Below the pieces are notes generated by a model, which saw nothing but the letters and a program-made list of their open reading frames with translations, had not been told where the DNA came from and searched no databases. The translations under genes and the position numbers were made by a program. DNA of 64,000 nucleotides from Owenia fusiformis (taxonomy: Eukaryota; Annelida; Polychaeta; Sabellida; Oweniidae). The stretch spans positions 5,318,989-5,382,988 of the forward strand of contig CAIIXF020000006.1 of the NCBI GenBank assembly GCA_903813345.2, given 5' to 3'. Below are positions 1 to 11,064 of this stretch, piece after piece. Each line of letters begins with the position of its first letter. The stretch's first letter is position 1.

Positions 1-832
1 TATTCTCCTCATTCTCTTTCTCAGCATCTACAGGACAAATTTGTTTCTTGCCAAAAGTGCTGATCATCCCAAACTGTTTTGGTTTAGATATTGTTTGATT
101 CTTTTTCATGTATTCCTTGGTTGTTTCCCTTGGCCTGTAGGGTAAGTGGCCCACTAATGGTGGCATGATTTCCTGCCATAAGTAATCGTTGCGTCTTAAA
201 GCAAGGTGCATAGCGCCATCTGTGTACCGATTGAACTCTTCTAATTGGCTAAGTGTCGTGTTTGCCTTTTTCGTAGGCTTTTTATATCTTTGAATCTCTA
301 CATCAGACACAGCATTGTCCTTTTCTGTATGCTTCTTAACAGATTCTCTGCTCGATTTTATTGTACTTTCTGATTTAGATTCTATTGCAGATCCTTGTGT
401 GGATGACATCACACTTGATGATTGGTGAATTCTTGGAAAAGTACATGTGTAAGATGATCTTCTGCTAATCGTGTTGTTCGAATTGCATTGAGTCCCAGTC
501 TGCCATTGGCTCGTTATGCCAGGTGAATTGTCATTATGGGATGTAAATCTTGAAGTCGGGTTACCATAATTCCTACCGTTTCCAGAGTTTGTGTCTTGTT
601 GTGTCGATATATTGTTTGGTGATTTGCTCTGAAGCTTTTTCATTGATATCACAAGTTTTCTACATTCGTTAGCATGATGATCTATTTTCAGTAAACTCGT
701 CTCTTTGAGAAGATTGGTCAGTTGAGATTGCTTTAGTTTTTCTATAGTGTCTAGTTTAGCTTGTAAATGTCTGTCCTCCTTTTCCTTGGCAAGAATTACT
801 TTAATTTCTTTAGGCATCTTTGTTTTAGGCAT
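1..832 (-). CDS. Unrecognised Lys/Ser-rich protein, 5' part, runs off the window
   Basis: The minus strand is open for 277 codons from an ATG at 832 to the window edge, far longer than chance allows in this AT-rich DNA. The first ~75 residues are Lys/Glu-rich and look helical or coiled-coil (two M-P-K repeats at the start). Residues ~80-170 are Ser/Asn/Thr-rich and probably disordered. After ~190 the sequence looks more ordered, with Arg-Arg-Asn-Asp-Tyr-Leu-Trp followed by a Pro-Pro-Leu stretch. I see no signal peptide, membrane segment or known motif, and I do not recognise the family. No splice donor is needed, so this may be one long coding exon. It is divergent from the synthetase-like gene and may share its promoter region. 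That it is coding is well supported; its function is unknown. Confidence 0.7.
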   Translation of the reverse strand, partial: MPKTKMPKEIKVILAKEKEDRHLQAKLDTIEKLKQSQLTNLLKETSLLKIDHHANECRKLVISMKKLQSKSPNNISTQQDTNSGNGRNYGNPTSRFTSHNDNSPGITSQWQTGTQCNSNNTISRRSSYTCTFPRIHQSSSVMSSTQGSAIESKSESTIKSSRESVKKHTEKDNAVSDVEIQRYKKPTKKANTTLSQLEEFNRYTDGAMHLALRRNDYLWQEIMPPLVGHLPYRPRETTKEYMKKNQTISKPKQFGMISTFGKKQICPVDAEKENEEN

Positions 833-1433
833 CTTGCAAACTAAATTTTTAGGTATTTTTCAATTGTTTTAGTTAATCAGTAATACATATTTAATAAGAA
901 GTGTAATATTCCTTATAGTTGCTTATTGTTGCAGTTCCCATAAGTGTTGACTTCATCAGTTCATCTTAGCAACATACAGTGGACGTTAACTTAAAATAAG
1001 TGAGCAATTTATTGACTCTCTTGGAAGAATCAATATAAATTCCTTTGATATTAACACCCATCAATTATTATGTCATCTAATTGACATATATGGACTTTAG
1101 AGTAACAACATATTGTCATGCTTCTATGGCAATTCAATAACTAAACAAATATCTGCATCTATTTATGCCAAATATAATAATCAATTTGGAACTTATTGTT
1201 CAAAATATTTAAACATTCTCCAGACATTGTTGGAACTGGAATTGTTGTTTCCAAACTAACATTGATTGTTTCAAAATTATGTACAATGTACTAAACTACT
1301 GATGCTTCCATGGACATGAATGTTGTTTACCTGCTCTTAAATTTAATTTTTGGGTGACATCTTTGTAGTGACTCATTTTCCTTGTGCCATGATCTAATAT
1401 ACGATATTAGATAAATTATTTATATGTTTGCAG
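833..1433. other. Intergenic / upstream region between divergent genes
   Basis: AT-rich DNA between the ATG at 832 (minus) and the first recognised exon of the synthetase-like gene at 1434 (plus). The first exon(s) of the latter should lie here or be too short or diverged for me to see; no convincing one was found. Confidence 0.4.
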
Positions 1434-4400
1434 AAAGAAACCTATGCAGAATATGATGAGCTGAAACAGCAGAGAGAAAATTTGGAGTTAGAAAAGGATA
1501 CCATATCTCAGAAGTTTAGTGAGCTTATGAAAAACAAGGTGATTCAAATACAGGGTGCCTCTTAACAAATTCATGAATTAATATATCAGAAAATCTCTTG
1601 CCTTAAGTAAATGTACATATTTGCAGGATTTCTCTTTGCTTAATAGTCATGATATTCACGTTGGGAAAGGGTTAATAGTCATGATAGGATTGATAATCTG
1701 ACTGCATCCCCCTATTAAGGATATGGATATCAAAATTAGATTTGCTTTGGAAATATGTTTTGCCATTCAAATACTTTTTCTCACAGTTGAATTAAGTGTT
1801 CTAAAAATGTTATGAAAAAGTGGATATTGTCAAACTTTCAAAACTGAATTTTTATCCCTCCTAGTAAACAGATTTTTTTTATGACTTCCTTTATCCCATA
1901 TCACATCTCTGTACCCCTATCAGCTTCACTCTCAGTGAATGGGGTGTTAACTGTTAAGGGGAGGGTGTCTGAAGGGCTTAAAACAATTAAACATTTCTTC
2001 ATTAATGTTGCTGACTATCCATAGGATGCTGTTGACAAGAAGACTTTAGATGAAGAGAAGAGGCTGCTGCAGGAGAAAGGGAAGGAAGTGAAGCAACAAC
2101 TGAAAGACACTCAGGTTGGTTAAACACATTCTACCCTGAATGTATTTCAAGAAGTCTTATTTTCCTCTGACTAACACAGAAGGTTGTAGAGCTTTGCTAC
2201 TGATATGATATTATATTATGATATGATATCAGCAGTCTGCTTCATGATTGCATATAGGGTTGTTTGAATTTGACATGAAGTTACATGAAGAACCATCTGA
2301 CATTTAACGGTATGGGTTGTGAGGGTTTTCATAATTTCACTCACGCATATGCTTCTTTGAAAGATGGCAGCACTTTCACTTCTTATTTTCATGGAAATGA
2401 AGTAAAATGTATATTAGATGTTAACTGAAAATCCTATGCTAATAATTATGATACATGTAGATCCTAGTTTTAATTTTAATATACTTACTTTGTTTTGTTT
2501 TTATAGGTTAAGTTTGCTGATTTAGAAGAGAAAGTGATTACATTTGTTTTACAGCTGCCCAATTATGTGCATGATTTAGCAGTAAGTGTTTCATTGTATC
2601 ATAGTATTGGCCTGGGAGTCTTCGTTGTAGTATAGTGATACTTTATGACTAGTTTTGTATGTTATGTATTGTTGTAACCATTATGGCATTGTTTAGACAT
2701 GAAATATTTGAAATTAAAGAAAATATCTTTCACAAAAGCTGAACTTGTCCACATGAGAAATTATTACTTAATCCAGCCGATATACAATCAGAATTTGTCG
2801 TCAGAAAATCACAGCCTATAATGAGCTTGTAAAAAGCTGTGAAAGCCACATTTAAACTTCAAATGTTTATTTGCCAAAAAGGTGTCCCATCTTTTCATTC
2901 ACAGGCTGGTGTTCTTAGTGTGTATCAGAGTATATAAGGTTCTAATTTGATTTTACAGCCAAAGGGTGTGTCAAGGAGGCATTTAACTAGACAGTGGTAT
3001 CCTCCTAAAGGTATTTCCAATTGCTATATTACATTTGATTGATTGAAATTATCCAGTTAAACGGAAGTTTTCAAATACTATTTGGTATATATATACTTGC
3101 TATGTGTACCCTGTATTTATACAGTATTCTTCAAATGGCATATGTAAAATGCTGATAAGCCAGTTTCTCAGAAAATAAGAAGTGCATCATAATATAATCT
3201 AAATTAAGTGACCTTGAATCTATACTGACTTTGAATCAAGTGGAACATTTATAATAGAAGTTAACATAAAAGAACTCTAAAAGGACACCTTTGTGAATCA
3301 GTAAATGCAATTCATGGATTACTATGGGGTTTTGATAGCATTCATTTTTTACACAATATTAGCTCAAAGTTAGTCTTGATACTTGAAGGACATTTAAAAT
3401 ATTCAGAGCAGCACTAAATACAGCAAAATATGAAATGTTTTAGATTCATAGACACTTACATTTAACTTTCAGAGTTTGACTTTGAAGCCAAATCTTACAT
3501 GGAATTGTGTGGAGAAAATCTGGAATTCAGGTAATATTAACAATGCATTTAATTACACGTACATGTATGTCACTTCACCATGCTCTCAGACAAGATATTT
3601 AAGTGTGTTAATTGAAAAAAATTTGAATATGCTAAATTGATGGCTCTCATTGCAAAGGTATTTACATTTCTTTGAAAAAGTATTTTTTCAGAGAAATTAA
3701 AGTAGGATTTTTGCATAATTAACTAATTAAACTGTCCTAAAAATAATTAAGGGCAATATAAAATGAGATAAAATATTTTCACTTGTAGCCCCATGTCCCC
3801 CAAAGCTTACTACCTGAAGGGTAAACTGGCCATGCTAGAGCAGGCCCTCATACATTATACAACAGATCACCTTCTTGAAGCAGGCTTTGAGCAGATGTCA
3901 TGCCCTGATATGTTCAAGACACCAGTACTTGAAGCTTGCTCCTTGTATTCTGAAGAGAAGAAGAAGGTACATTTACAAAGTTACATGATTTTCACACCTG
4001 NNNNNNNNNNNNNNNNNNNNNNNNNNNNNNNNNNNNNNNNNNNNNNNNNNNNNNNNNNNNNNNNNNNNNNNNNNNNNNNNNNNNNNNNNNNNNNNNNNNN
4101 NNNNNNNNNNNNNNNNNNNNNNNNNNNNNNNNNNNNNNNNNNNNNNNNNNNNNNNNNNNNNNNNNNNNNNNNNNNNNNNNNNNNNNNNNNNNNNNNNNNN
4201 NNNNNNNNNNNNNNNNNNNNNNNNNNNNNNNNNNNNNNNNNNNNNNNNNNNNNNNNNNNNNNNNNNNNNNNNNNNNNNNNNNNNNNNNNNNNNNNNNNNN
4301 NNNNNNNNNNNNNNNNNNNNNNNNNNNNNNNNNNNNNNNNNNNNNNNNNNNNNNNNNNNNNNNNNNNNNNNNNNNNNNNNNNNNNNNNNNNNNNNNNNNN

Positions 4401-4638
4401 NNNNNNNNNNNNNNNNNNNNNNNNNNNNNNNNNNNNNNNNNNNNNNNNNNNNNNNNNNNNNNNNNNNNNNNNNNNNNNNNNNNNNNNNNNNNNNNNNNNN
4501 AATTATGTTAATCGACATTTAAAAATTGCTTGTTTATTTTAGAATCCAAAGTCAGACACCAAAGCACCAGACGCCAAACACATTGGAAAAAAGACAGCGC
4601 CAAAGAGAACCTTCAAAAATGCTATAAAAAACAAGTAA
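1434..4638 (+). CDS. Seryl-tRNA synthetase-like protein (mitochondrial SerRS/SLIMP-like), partial
   Basis: Exons with clean AG/GT borders and continuous phase: 1434-1538, 2025-2114, 2507-2581, 2959-3010, 3473-3530, 3789-3966, then a 500-N gap, and a last exon 4543-4638 ending in TAA. The first two encode a charged coiled coil like the tRNA-binding arm of SerRS. They are followed by Leu-Pro-Asn-x-x-His, the usual SerRS linker motif, then Asp-Phe-Glu and a Tyr-Tyr-Leu-x-Gly segment with ALIHYTTDHLLEAGF, which matches the start of the class II catalytic domain, including the Pro and Glu-x-Cys pattern seen in mitochondrial SerRS. The last exon is Lys-rich. Family knowledge: SerRS charges tRNA-Ser, while insect SLIMP is a non-charging paralogue. 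Motifs 2 and 3 would lie in the gap, so activity cannot be judged. The 5' exon is not identified. Confidence 0.75.
4001..4500. other. Assembly gap (500 N)
   Basis: Exactly 500 N, a conventional placeholder for unknown length. It removes the middle exons of the seryl-tRNA synthetase-like gene. Open frames spanning it are artefacts. Confidence 0.99.
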
Positions 4639-5503
4639 TGTAAGTGTAGATAAATAAATTGTTTAATTAATGATTGCGTTTTAATTTATGCTTTTTTATT
4701 TATCTTATTTCTATTGAGTTCTTTTGCATAAGATTACCTGTTATCAGTCGATCAATCATCAATTAATATAAATCAATAGTTGTATTTCAATTTATCTTCA
4801 AGCTAATTTTTATGCATCTTTATTAGACGTAAATACCATGCTATATTTAACCCGTATATGAAAGGATAAATTTAATAGGATTCAACAAATAAAAATGGTT
4901 AATGTTTTTAAAGTGTACGTCAATAGACAGAAGTTTTAATTCCCACGTATTATTTCAGGGAAACAGTGTAACATTTTAAATGCAGCAGAAGCAAGCGCGC
5001 TTGGGGCATTAAATGTAACCTGATTGATTTTTATTAACTGAATCGCCGTGTGATATATAATTCATATATCTAAGGTTACGAATGTATGACAATGGTGACA
5101 CACATGTAATAATCTCACAATTATTATTATTTTGAAATGCACTAAAATGAGAGCTACTTAAACAAAAGTGTTGCGGTAACATCATCAAATGACTTATTTA
5201 AATTCTTTCCGATTCTTATTAATTATCCAATTATGTTGTATTATTCCATCATTAAATGTATAACAGTTGATCATTTTCAAAATATATATGTTTAGGGGGG
5301 TTAGGTTAGGTTGAGAAGACTTAACCCCTAACCATACCCTGGGTAGGGGCGTGTTGGGGGAGGGAAATAGGGTCGATCTTTGGGGGCTAAGAAGCCTCTT
5401 ATCGTGGGGTCGGTTTGTTGACTTAAAGGCTTTTCTCGAATGGATTAGTAGAGATAAGCCAAGAAGTCAATAACACTCAAGATATCTATACGTGTACCTA
5501 TGT
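4639..5503. other. AT-rich intergenic DNA with a short TTAGG-like patch
   Basis: No coding potential seen. At 5291-5312 there is GGGGGG followed by two or three TTAGG units, then a GC-richer stretch to ~5440. The patch is too short to call telomeric DNA. Confidence 0.4.
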
Positions 5504-7430
5504 AGTTAGCGTGTTTGTAGCTCACAAAGTTGATGCTAGATTTTATAATCTAATGAATGGTATTGAATACAATCAACAAGCGTACCATCGGGCATATACG
5601 GTGCATTCAGAATTATACAACTCTTCTTCAATGACCACGCGAATGGTGCACAAACTTTTTACATATGCTGTTAATCATCAACATTATCTCATGCTTCTCC
5701 TCAGAAACCTTGAACAAAAGAGTCGCGGTGTTGAAAAACTCATTGAAGGTTATATTACTCCTGACTTATTAGAACCAGAAGAATTAGCTACTGTATTATC
5801 TAGAACTAGAAGACTACATTCACAAACACCATAAAATACCATTTCAATTAGAATTTGATGATTTGAAAGATTATTATCAATTACAAGATCAAAACTTTAT
5901 TTAACTTTACAGTTCCCCTTGGCATCTGGAGAGGTTGACAATCAATTGACCCTTTACAGAGTAGAGTCTGTACCAACTTTATTCGGGGCTAAACTATACC
6001 CCTCATTTCTAAGCGATTTACTGGAACTTTTGGCCGTTCACAAAACAAATTCTACATTTTTGGAACTAAGAGAGCAGGACACAAAGTTGTGTAATTTTAA
6101 AGACAGAAAAATGCTGTGCCCTAGGGTTTTGCCCACACTCAGCCGACCAACGTGCACCTTTGACTTATTTCTTGGAAGATTGGATTCCACTTGTGCAAGA
6201 TGGAAGTCCAAATTCAAAATCAGGGCTTTACGCCAATAGCTTTTAGTCCATTTGTCATTTTCTGAACGTATGAATAGTTAAAAGTATGATGTTTTTCTGC
6301 GTAAATACTATCATTAGGGATTATTGGAGTGATTTAGCTGGGTTGCCAAAAAAATAACTTTGGGGAAAAATTTTGTATCTATTCCCATGGTTACATACTA
6401 GCTATATGGTGGTATCCCAACGCTAAGTCAATAGTCAACGCCATGTTAAGCGATTGCACCCCTCCCTAATCAGCCTATATAATTTTTTCCCCAAACAAAC
6501 TTTTTTGGCAACCACGTTAAATCACTTCAGAAAACCCTTATTATCATAAATCGACCATAAAACCTCGTACTTTTAACAATTTCTAGGTTCACTATTGGAT
6601 GTATAGGGGTGACAAATGGACTATTTGACCCAAGGAGTAGTTTATTCCCCCCGTAGTGGTAGGAATTCCTCTTGTACTACATGTATTTACCCCAGACAAT
6701 GTAATACATCGTTAATTTTAAAATAATTTGTTTTTCAGCCTAGTGTGAGTGCTTGTCCAGGTAATGTCACTTCACAATCGGAAGGAAGTTACGTTCATGA
6801 GCCTTTAGTGAGAAAATTAAATGATGCCAACAAAAGCTATCTTATGAATAACTTCTCTTTTACAGAGCGCTCAGATGACGGGTCATTGGACAATATCCTG
6901 CTAACCGACAAAAACGTAGGAATTGATATGGATCGCTTAGTAAACATTATCTCTAGTGATAAACCTTCTTTCCTTACACGCGCCGATTTTTTAGCGGATT
7001 ATTTACAAGACCTAGCCTCGAACCCCATTTTGGGACTTTCCCCAGTGGTCGTTCTGTGCACGTTAGCTGCAGTCTTACTCATATGGCTGGTAATATTAAC
7101 CTTCAAAATGAAGTGATTGTATTTGACCTTGCTTGCTTATGGGGCAATATTAGGGAAAGTCGATGCCTTTCCCACGTTAACTGACACAAATAGAGCCTGT
7201 AAACCAGACTGGCCCTATGTAGTGGGTATTATTCTTTTAGGATATATTTTAATTAAATTAGCTAAGTATTTGTTTTCTGTCAGCTCTTAGTCAAGCTTTG
7301 TAGACGTAAAGAGACCTCTGAGATCCCAGTTGAAGGACCTGAATATATAAGGCTGGAAACAGCGACACCCCATCCTCCTACTGACAACCCAAATCCCCTT
7401 AACCTTTCCCCAGAAACCGGAGAAGTGTGA
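5504..7430 (+). pseudogene. Envelope-like gene (baculovirus F / errantivirus Env type), 5'-truncated and broken
   Basis: Segments in order: 5511-5834 with continuation in another frame to ~5900; 5919-6239; a MITE at 6246-6621; 6739-7116; and 7117-7430 beyond a stop. The first segment shares VDARFxNLM and GIxYN with the tandem array downstream, then has YITPDLLEPEEL followed by a Leu/Phe/Tyr-rich strand, the pattern of the F1 stem in the Baculo_F family. The second has the family's Leu-Tyr-Arg...Pro strand and spaced cysteines. The third ends in a strong membrane segment (~7040-7110). The last part carries a second membrane segment and a cytoplasmic tail with EYIRLETATP. Signal peptide, cleavage site and fusion peptide are missing upstream. 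Lesions: a frameshift near 5834, a stop at 7114-7116, a frame change near 7285 and the MITE. Family knowledge: these are class I membrane fusion proteins of insect viruses and gypsy-type retroelements. No gag/pol lies nearby. Confidence 0.65.
6246..6621. mobile_element. MITE (TA-flanked, long inverted arms) inside the Env-like pseudogene
   Basis: Terminal inverted repeat GTCCATTTGTCA at 6246 and its complement ending at 6621, with TA on both sides (6244-6245, 6622-6623) as target duplication. Near-complementary arms continue inward for ~110 bp (for example GGTTGCCAAAAAA near 6344 and TTTTTTGGCAACC near 6503). No coding capacity. TA duplication points to a Tc1/mariner-type mobiliser. Confidence 0.8.
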
Positions 7431-8620
7431 ATGGAATTTTCTTGTTTTTGCACTTTTATGAGTGAGAATGAATTGTGAATGAAATGAATTGAATATGTTA
7501 ATGAATATTGGATTATGTCTGAGACGAGTATGTTTGTTTTTGCTCCTGAATTTAAATTGTTTTCCAGAACAAGGAGCTGTATTTTGTGAGGTCTAGTTCA
7601 ACGACCTGTAATTTTGATGTAAATGTTTATAAGGGTCATTGAGGTAAACACAAGCGTGATTTATTTGTTGATATGAGTTGTTTTGATAAAGCGCTTAGCC
7701 TTATGTCTTAAAATATTTGTGTTAATGATATGTTCCTATTTAGGACATTGTACTATGTATATAGATTAAGTAAAAGATTGAAGCGACTATTGTTAATAGA
7801 ATCAAAGGAGTGCCTGAATATGATATTAAAAAAGAAGTCACAGATCAGGTGTAGTGCGAATCTGCTATCCAATACTGGAGCCAACTACTAGCATCAAGAG
7901 ACACTCATCAGGACAAAGCTTAAAAACGCAGTTATTGCATTCATAACAATTTTAGTGTGTTCTACTTATAAGCTACTTTTGAGTTTAAAAATAATTTTAT
8001 TCCCTACTAGTGACTATTATTGTCGCTGATCATTGTTTTACCGTGTGAATTAGACGTTTGACCCTTTCGTTAAATAGAACTACCACTGGTCTTACAAATA
8101 TAGAATATAGTATACTGATGTGAGGCTTTATAACATTTAAAAAGCCATAAACCCACTGAGATCTGAGCCTAATTTAACATTTACAGGCTTAAATAATAAC
8201 AAAGAAAAAGTGAAGTATCGTGCTATGTGTTACGAACACTAAAATATCATAAGCCACATCACCTATAAGCAAAAAAAAACAAAATACACTGTAAAATAGC
8301 CTGTTTCTAAACACTAAAGGAGTCAAACAAAAGTATTCACACCTAATGTCCATTGAGAACTAGTGAGTAAATTATAATTATACTCAAAGGTAGACTTATT
8401 GTGTAATAAAACACACGAATGGATGTGAAACACCTTATTGGACTTTTAGATCTGTGACTTATACGTAATATTTTTATATTTCCAATTTTTATAGAGATAT
8501 TTTCTATTAAAAAAAGGCACATGATTGTTAATTGTATTGCATATGGTTTTAATTTACAAATAAATATACGGTGTCTTACAGGTGTACCTCATTCAGTCCC
8601 ATGTTACCTTCCTGGTTTCT
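7426..8620. other. 3' flank of the first Env-like copy, LTR-like by position
   Basis: TGTGAATGGAATTT begins inside the Env stop codon after a purine run (GGAGAAG). Comparable TGTG(G)AAT starts follow the Env tails near 22595 and 24419. No coding signal over 1.2 kb of AT-rich DNA. Whether this is an LTR cannot be settled, because no second intact copy is visible here. Confidence 0.35.
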
Positions 8621-8674
8621 TTGAGTGGCTCGCAGGAGCTCACCCAAAGAGATCCGGGGGTATTGTTGTGAAAT
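8582..8674. repeat. Conserved block shared with 23868-23968
   Basis: The block contains GGCTCGCAGGAGCTCACC and, after a G-rich run, TATTGTTGTG. A similar block lies at ~23920-23965. Both sit ~1.2-1.4 kb after an Env-like C-terminus, so they are part of the duplicated Env unit. Confidence 0.55.
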
Positions 8675-9000
8675 TGATTTTTTATAGTAAATAGAATAAC
8701 CCCTCCCATTGACCTTCAATATGTTCTTGTATAAGTATCTCTTGGTATGAGCTGGTCAGTCAGATAAGAGTTATAAAGTCAGCAGGTTTTATTGTTTAAT
8801 CATATTGATGTAAGGCCGCTCTTATCAAGACATATAAAAGCCCGTACACCTGTAGATAGCGAGGAGTTGAGATTGAAATCTAAAACAACACGTTGGTTAA
8901 GTTCATCTCCCTGGCATATCAGATCTCCAAGGCTACATTACGATCATTAAAATACAAAAATACCTCTCACAGAAAACAACTGCAAATCATAAAATACCTT
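8675..9000 (+). promoter_or_regulatory. Putative core promoter (TATA box)
   Basis: ACATATAAAAGC near 8830 is a good TATA box, ~30 bp upstream of a likely start near TGTAGATAGCG. A possible first-exon donor (GTGGTAAGCA) lies near 9002-9011. It could drive the downstream Cys-rich or membrane ORFs, or be the U3/R part of an LTR. Confidence 0.3.
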
Positions 9001-9118
9001 GTGGTAAGCATGATTGTGTAAAGATGTTTTAGCTGTACTTTTTTCTGTTACATGGTGCAATGATGAAGAACGCATTTTTTAAAATTTTACTTAAGGTGTG
9101 CTCATATGGTCATACAGG

Positions 9119-9383
9119 CGTTATCGTTTGGTGAACGCGGCAAATCGCCACGCAGCTTTAAACTTGTGTCAACTCGTTCAAGGTGCTGAATTTGATATGC
9201 TAGCTGGTGATGAATTGAACCGCAACGATGAATTGCATCAAATTCGAGTGATGCCGAAACAGAAGTGGATCTTTCAAGTCCAGCTGGTCCCGCTTTAATA
9301 CTAGATCCAAACCATCCACTTTCCAAGAAAAATGTGCTCAACAAGGGCCAGCATTTAACACCAGATCCCAAGTGAACATCCCA
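9119..9383 (+). other. Possible coding exon(s) of an unassigned gene
   Basis: After a CATACAG acceptor the sequence is GC-richer than its surroundings. One frame gives 60 codons up to a TAA at ~9298; another opens later and ends ...LTPDPK before TGA at ~9374. A CCCAgtaagg donor sits at 9383/9384. The second reading resembles the Pro-rich Env tails at 7.3 and 24.3 kb only loosely. The frame is not resolved. Confidence 0.25.
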
Positions 9384-9636
9384 GTAAGGAAATTATATTT
9401 AACTTTTCTTCAAAGATAATCTCATGCTTTGTTTACAAATGTAGACATTCTGTGAACAATACTCAACAAGACATAACCACTGTCAAGTAGATAAACATTT
9501 ATAAAGAGTTCAAATTTCACAAACAGCTACCAGTCAGCTTATGCTTTAACTGCTGCACTAGTTTAACTATGTGCTACTGATCTAAAAGTGATTGCAATAA
9601 ATTAATAATAATAATAAAAAATAGCCCTCACATGAA

Positions 9637-10002
9637 ATGTGCTTTGCAGTCAACTCAGATTTATTAAATGTGTATTTACTCATTTGTTTTCTAAAAAGTT
9701 TTTTTGTCTACAGGACGATTGGGACGTGTAACAGTATGTTAAATGGAAAAAATGAACAGTGGGGTGATCATTGTTGGATATTTATTATGTGCAAAAGTTG
9801 GAAAGATTACATCAAACAAAATGACGTGAATACCTGGGATGTTGTAGCATTGTATATAGTAGTGTATATATGTATATATTGTTTTTTTATTGTTACAATA
9901 ATAAACCGTTATGTGTATTTTAAAAGTACTCTTCTAAACTTTGTGCATTCATTATTAGAGGCAGGTGTCATTGTTACAAATGTGCCCCTGTGCATAATAT
10001 AA
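9637..10002 (+). CDS. Hypothetical 121-residue ORF with a membrane segment
   Basis: ATG at 9637 and stop at 10002. A TTTTTTGTCTACAG acceptor-like site at ~9712 suggests that only the part after it may be exonic. That part begins GTCNSMLNGK, has a WGDHCW patch and a long hydrophobic stretch (VVALYIVVYICIYCFFIV) able to span a membrane. Three Asn/Cys-containing sites precede it, so an ectodomain-membrane-tail layout is possible. Not recognised. Confidence 0.3.
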   Translation: MCFAVNSDLLNVYLLICFLKSFFVYRTIGTCNSMLNGKNEQWGDHCWIFIMCKSWKDYIKQNDVNTWDVVALYIVVYICIYCFFIVTIINRYVYFKSTLLNFVHSLLEAGVIVTNVPLCII

Positions 10003-10254
10003 TTATACTTAAGTTTCTTGTATAGTAGGTTTGACCATTTTGCAATAAAACTCTTTAACAAAGTAATGATTACGTATTGTACCATACCCAACATTTCCAT
10101 AATATTTGAGCGATAATTTACACCAATTACTTTTACGACCTACATATAAAATGTGGTAAATTAAAGCATTATCACCACTGAGTCTTACGATAGCGCCTTC
10201 AGCTTTGCAAACCTGAGATACTGACTAAAATTAGATATACACATACAAGACAAC

Positions 10255-10470
10255 ATGAAATATTTTTTAAGTTTTGGAATATTAGTATTATTTAGCATTT
10301 GCGTGCCAGCAAATGCTATTTTTGCGTGTCCCCCATGCCGCGAGAATTGTGCCACGTGTAACTGCCTCTTGCTTGGAAACAGAATAAACGCCGAATGCGA
10401 AAACATTATTACAATGTATATTTATAGGATAAACTGTGGATTACCCCATAGTATCAGGCAACTGTTTTAG
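10255..10470 (+). CDS. Small secreted Cys-rich protein (71 residues)
   Basis: The ATG at 10255 opens a clear signal peptide (Lys-Tyr-Phe-Leu...Ala-Asn-Ala, residues 1-21), followed by a short mature chain rich in cysteine: CPPC-x3-C-x2-C-x-C, then LLLGN and two more Cys before the stop at 10470. The CxPC...CxC-x-LxGN pattern recurs in the 86-residue ORF at 25280, so the two are probably homologous. A plausible promoter and short 5' leader lie just upstream. Both genes neighbour Env-like sequences. The role is unknown; such peptides may be defence or toxin-like effectors, but nothing here shows that. Confidence 0.55.
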   Translation: MKYFLSFGILVLFSICVPANAIFACPPCRENCATCNCLLLGNRINAECENIITMYIYRINCGLPHSIRQLF

Positions 10471-11064
10471 TAAAATTGCCATTATTTCTATTATACAGGC
10501 GATGAAATACATATTTAACTATACTTAGGCAATAGCTTAAAAAAATTAACGGATATAGCATTTATTCGATGAATAAGTTTAATTCACTTAATAAAAGAAA
10601 AAAACCTACATGTAAAAGTGACAACTAACAAAGAAAGAAAGAAACACAACAAACAAACAAAGAAACAAACAAAACTGCTTTTAAAAAATTTAAAAATACA
10701 CATTTGACATTATTTTACAATCATTTTATGACGTTTAATAGATTGTATGGATTAATTGGATAAATTGTTTATATATTTGTATTATTTATTCATTTCTGGA
10801 GGCGGGTAAAGGCAAAACACAAGGAACACAGGGTGCGAGTAACAAAGGTACGCCATTTACCACCAAAGCAGTAAAGGCAGGCCGAAACACAAAGGTACAT
10901 GCTGTAAGTAAACAATTTTTATTTTTAAATATTAAACAAAAGTTGTTATGATATATTTTATTTCAATGCCATTACTGTCATGTTTCGTTTGGAATGTTAT
11001 AAAACACAACTTCTGACTTGATTGGCACACGTATCATGAATTATGAGCCAGAAACATAACATTG
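10471..11064. other. Noncoding stretch with an exon-like island
   Basis: Mostly AT-rich. A purine-rich (AAAC/GAAA)n run lies at ~10627-10676. At 10802-10903 a 102-nt, GC-richer, phase-0 open block bounded by ag| and |gtaagt encodes a basic Gly/Lys/Thr segment starting AGKGKTQGTQGA. It could be an exon of an unseen gene. Confidence 0.3.

Noticed and set aside
3793-4542. 249-residue open frame across the gap
   Set aside because: It runs through 500 N; only the part before 3966 is a real exon.
5291-5312. Interstitial telomere
   Set aside because: Only two or three TTAGG-like units; chance or low-complexity sequence is sufficient.
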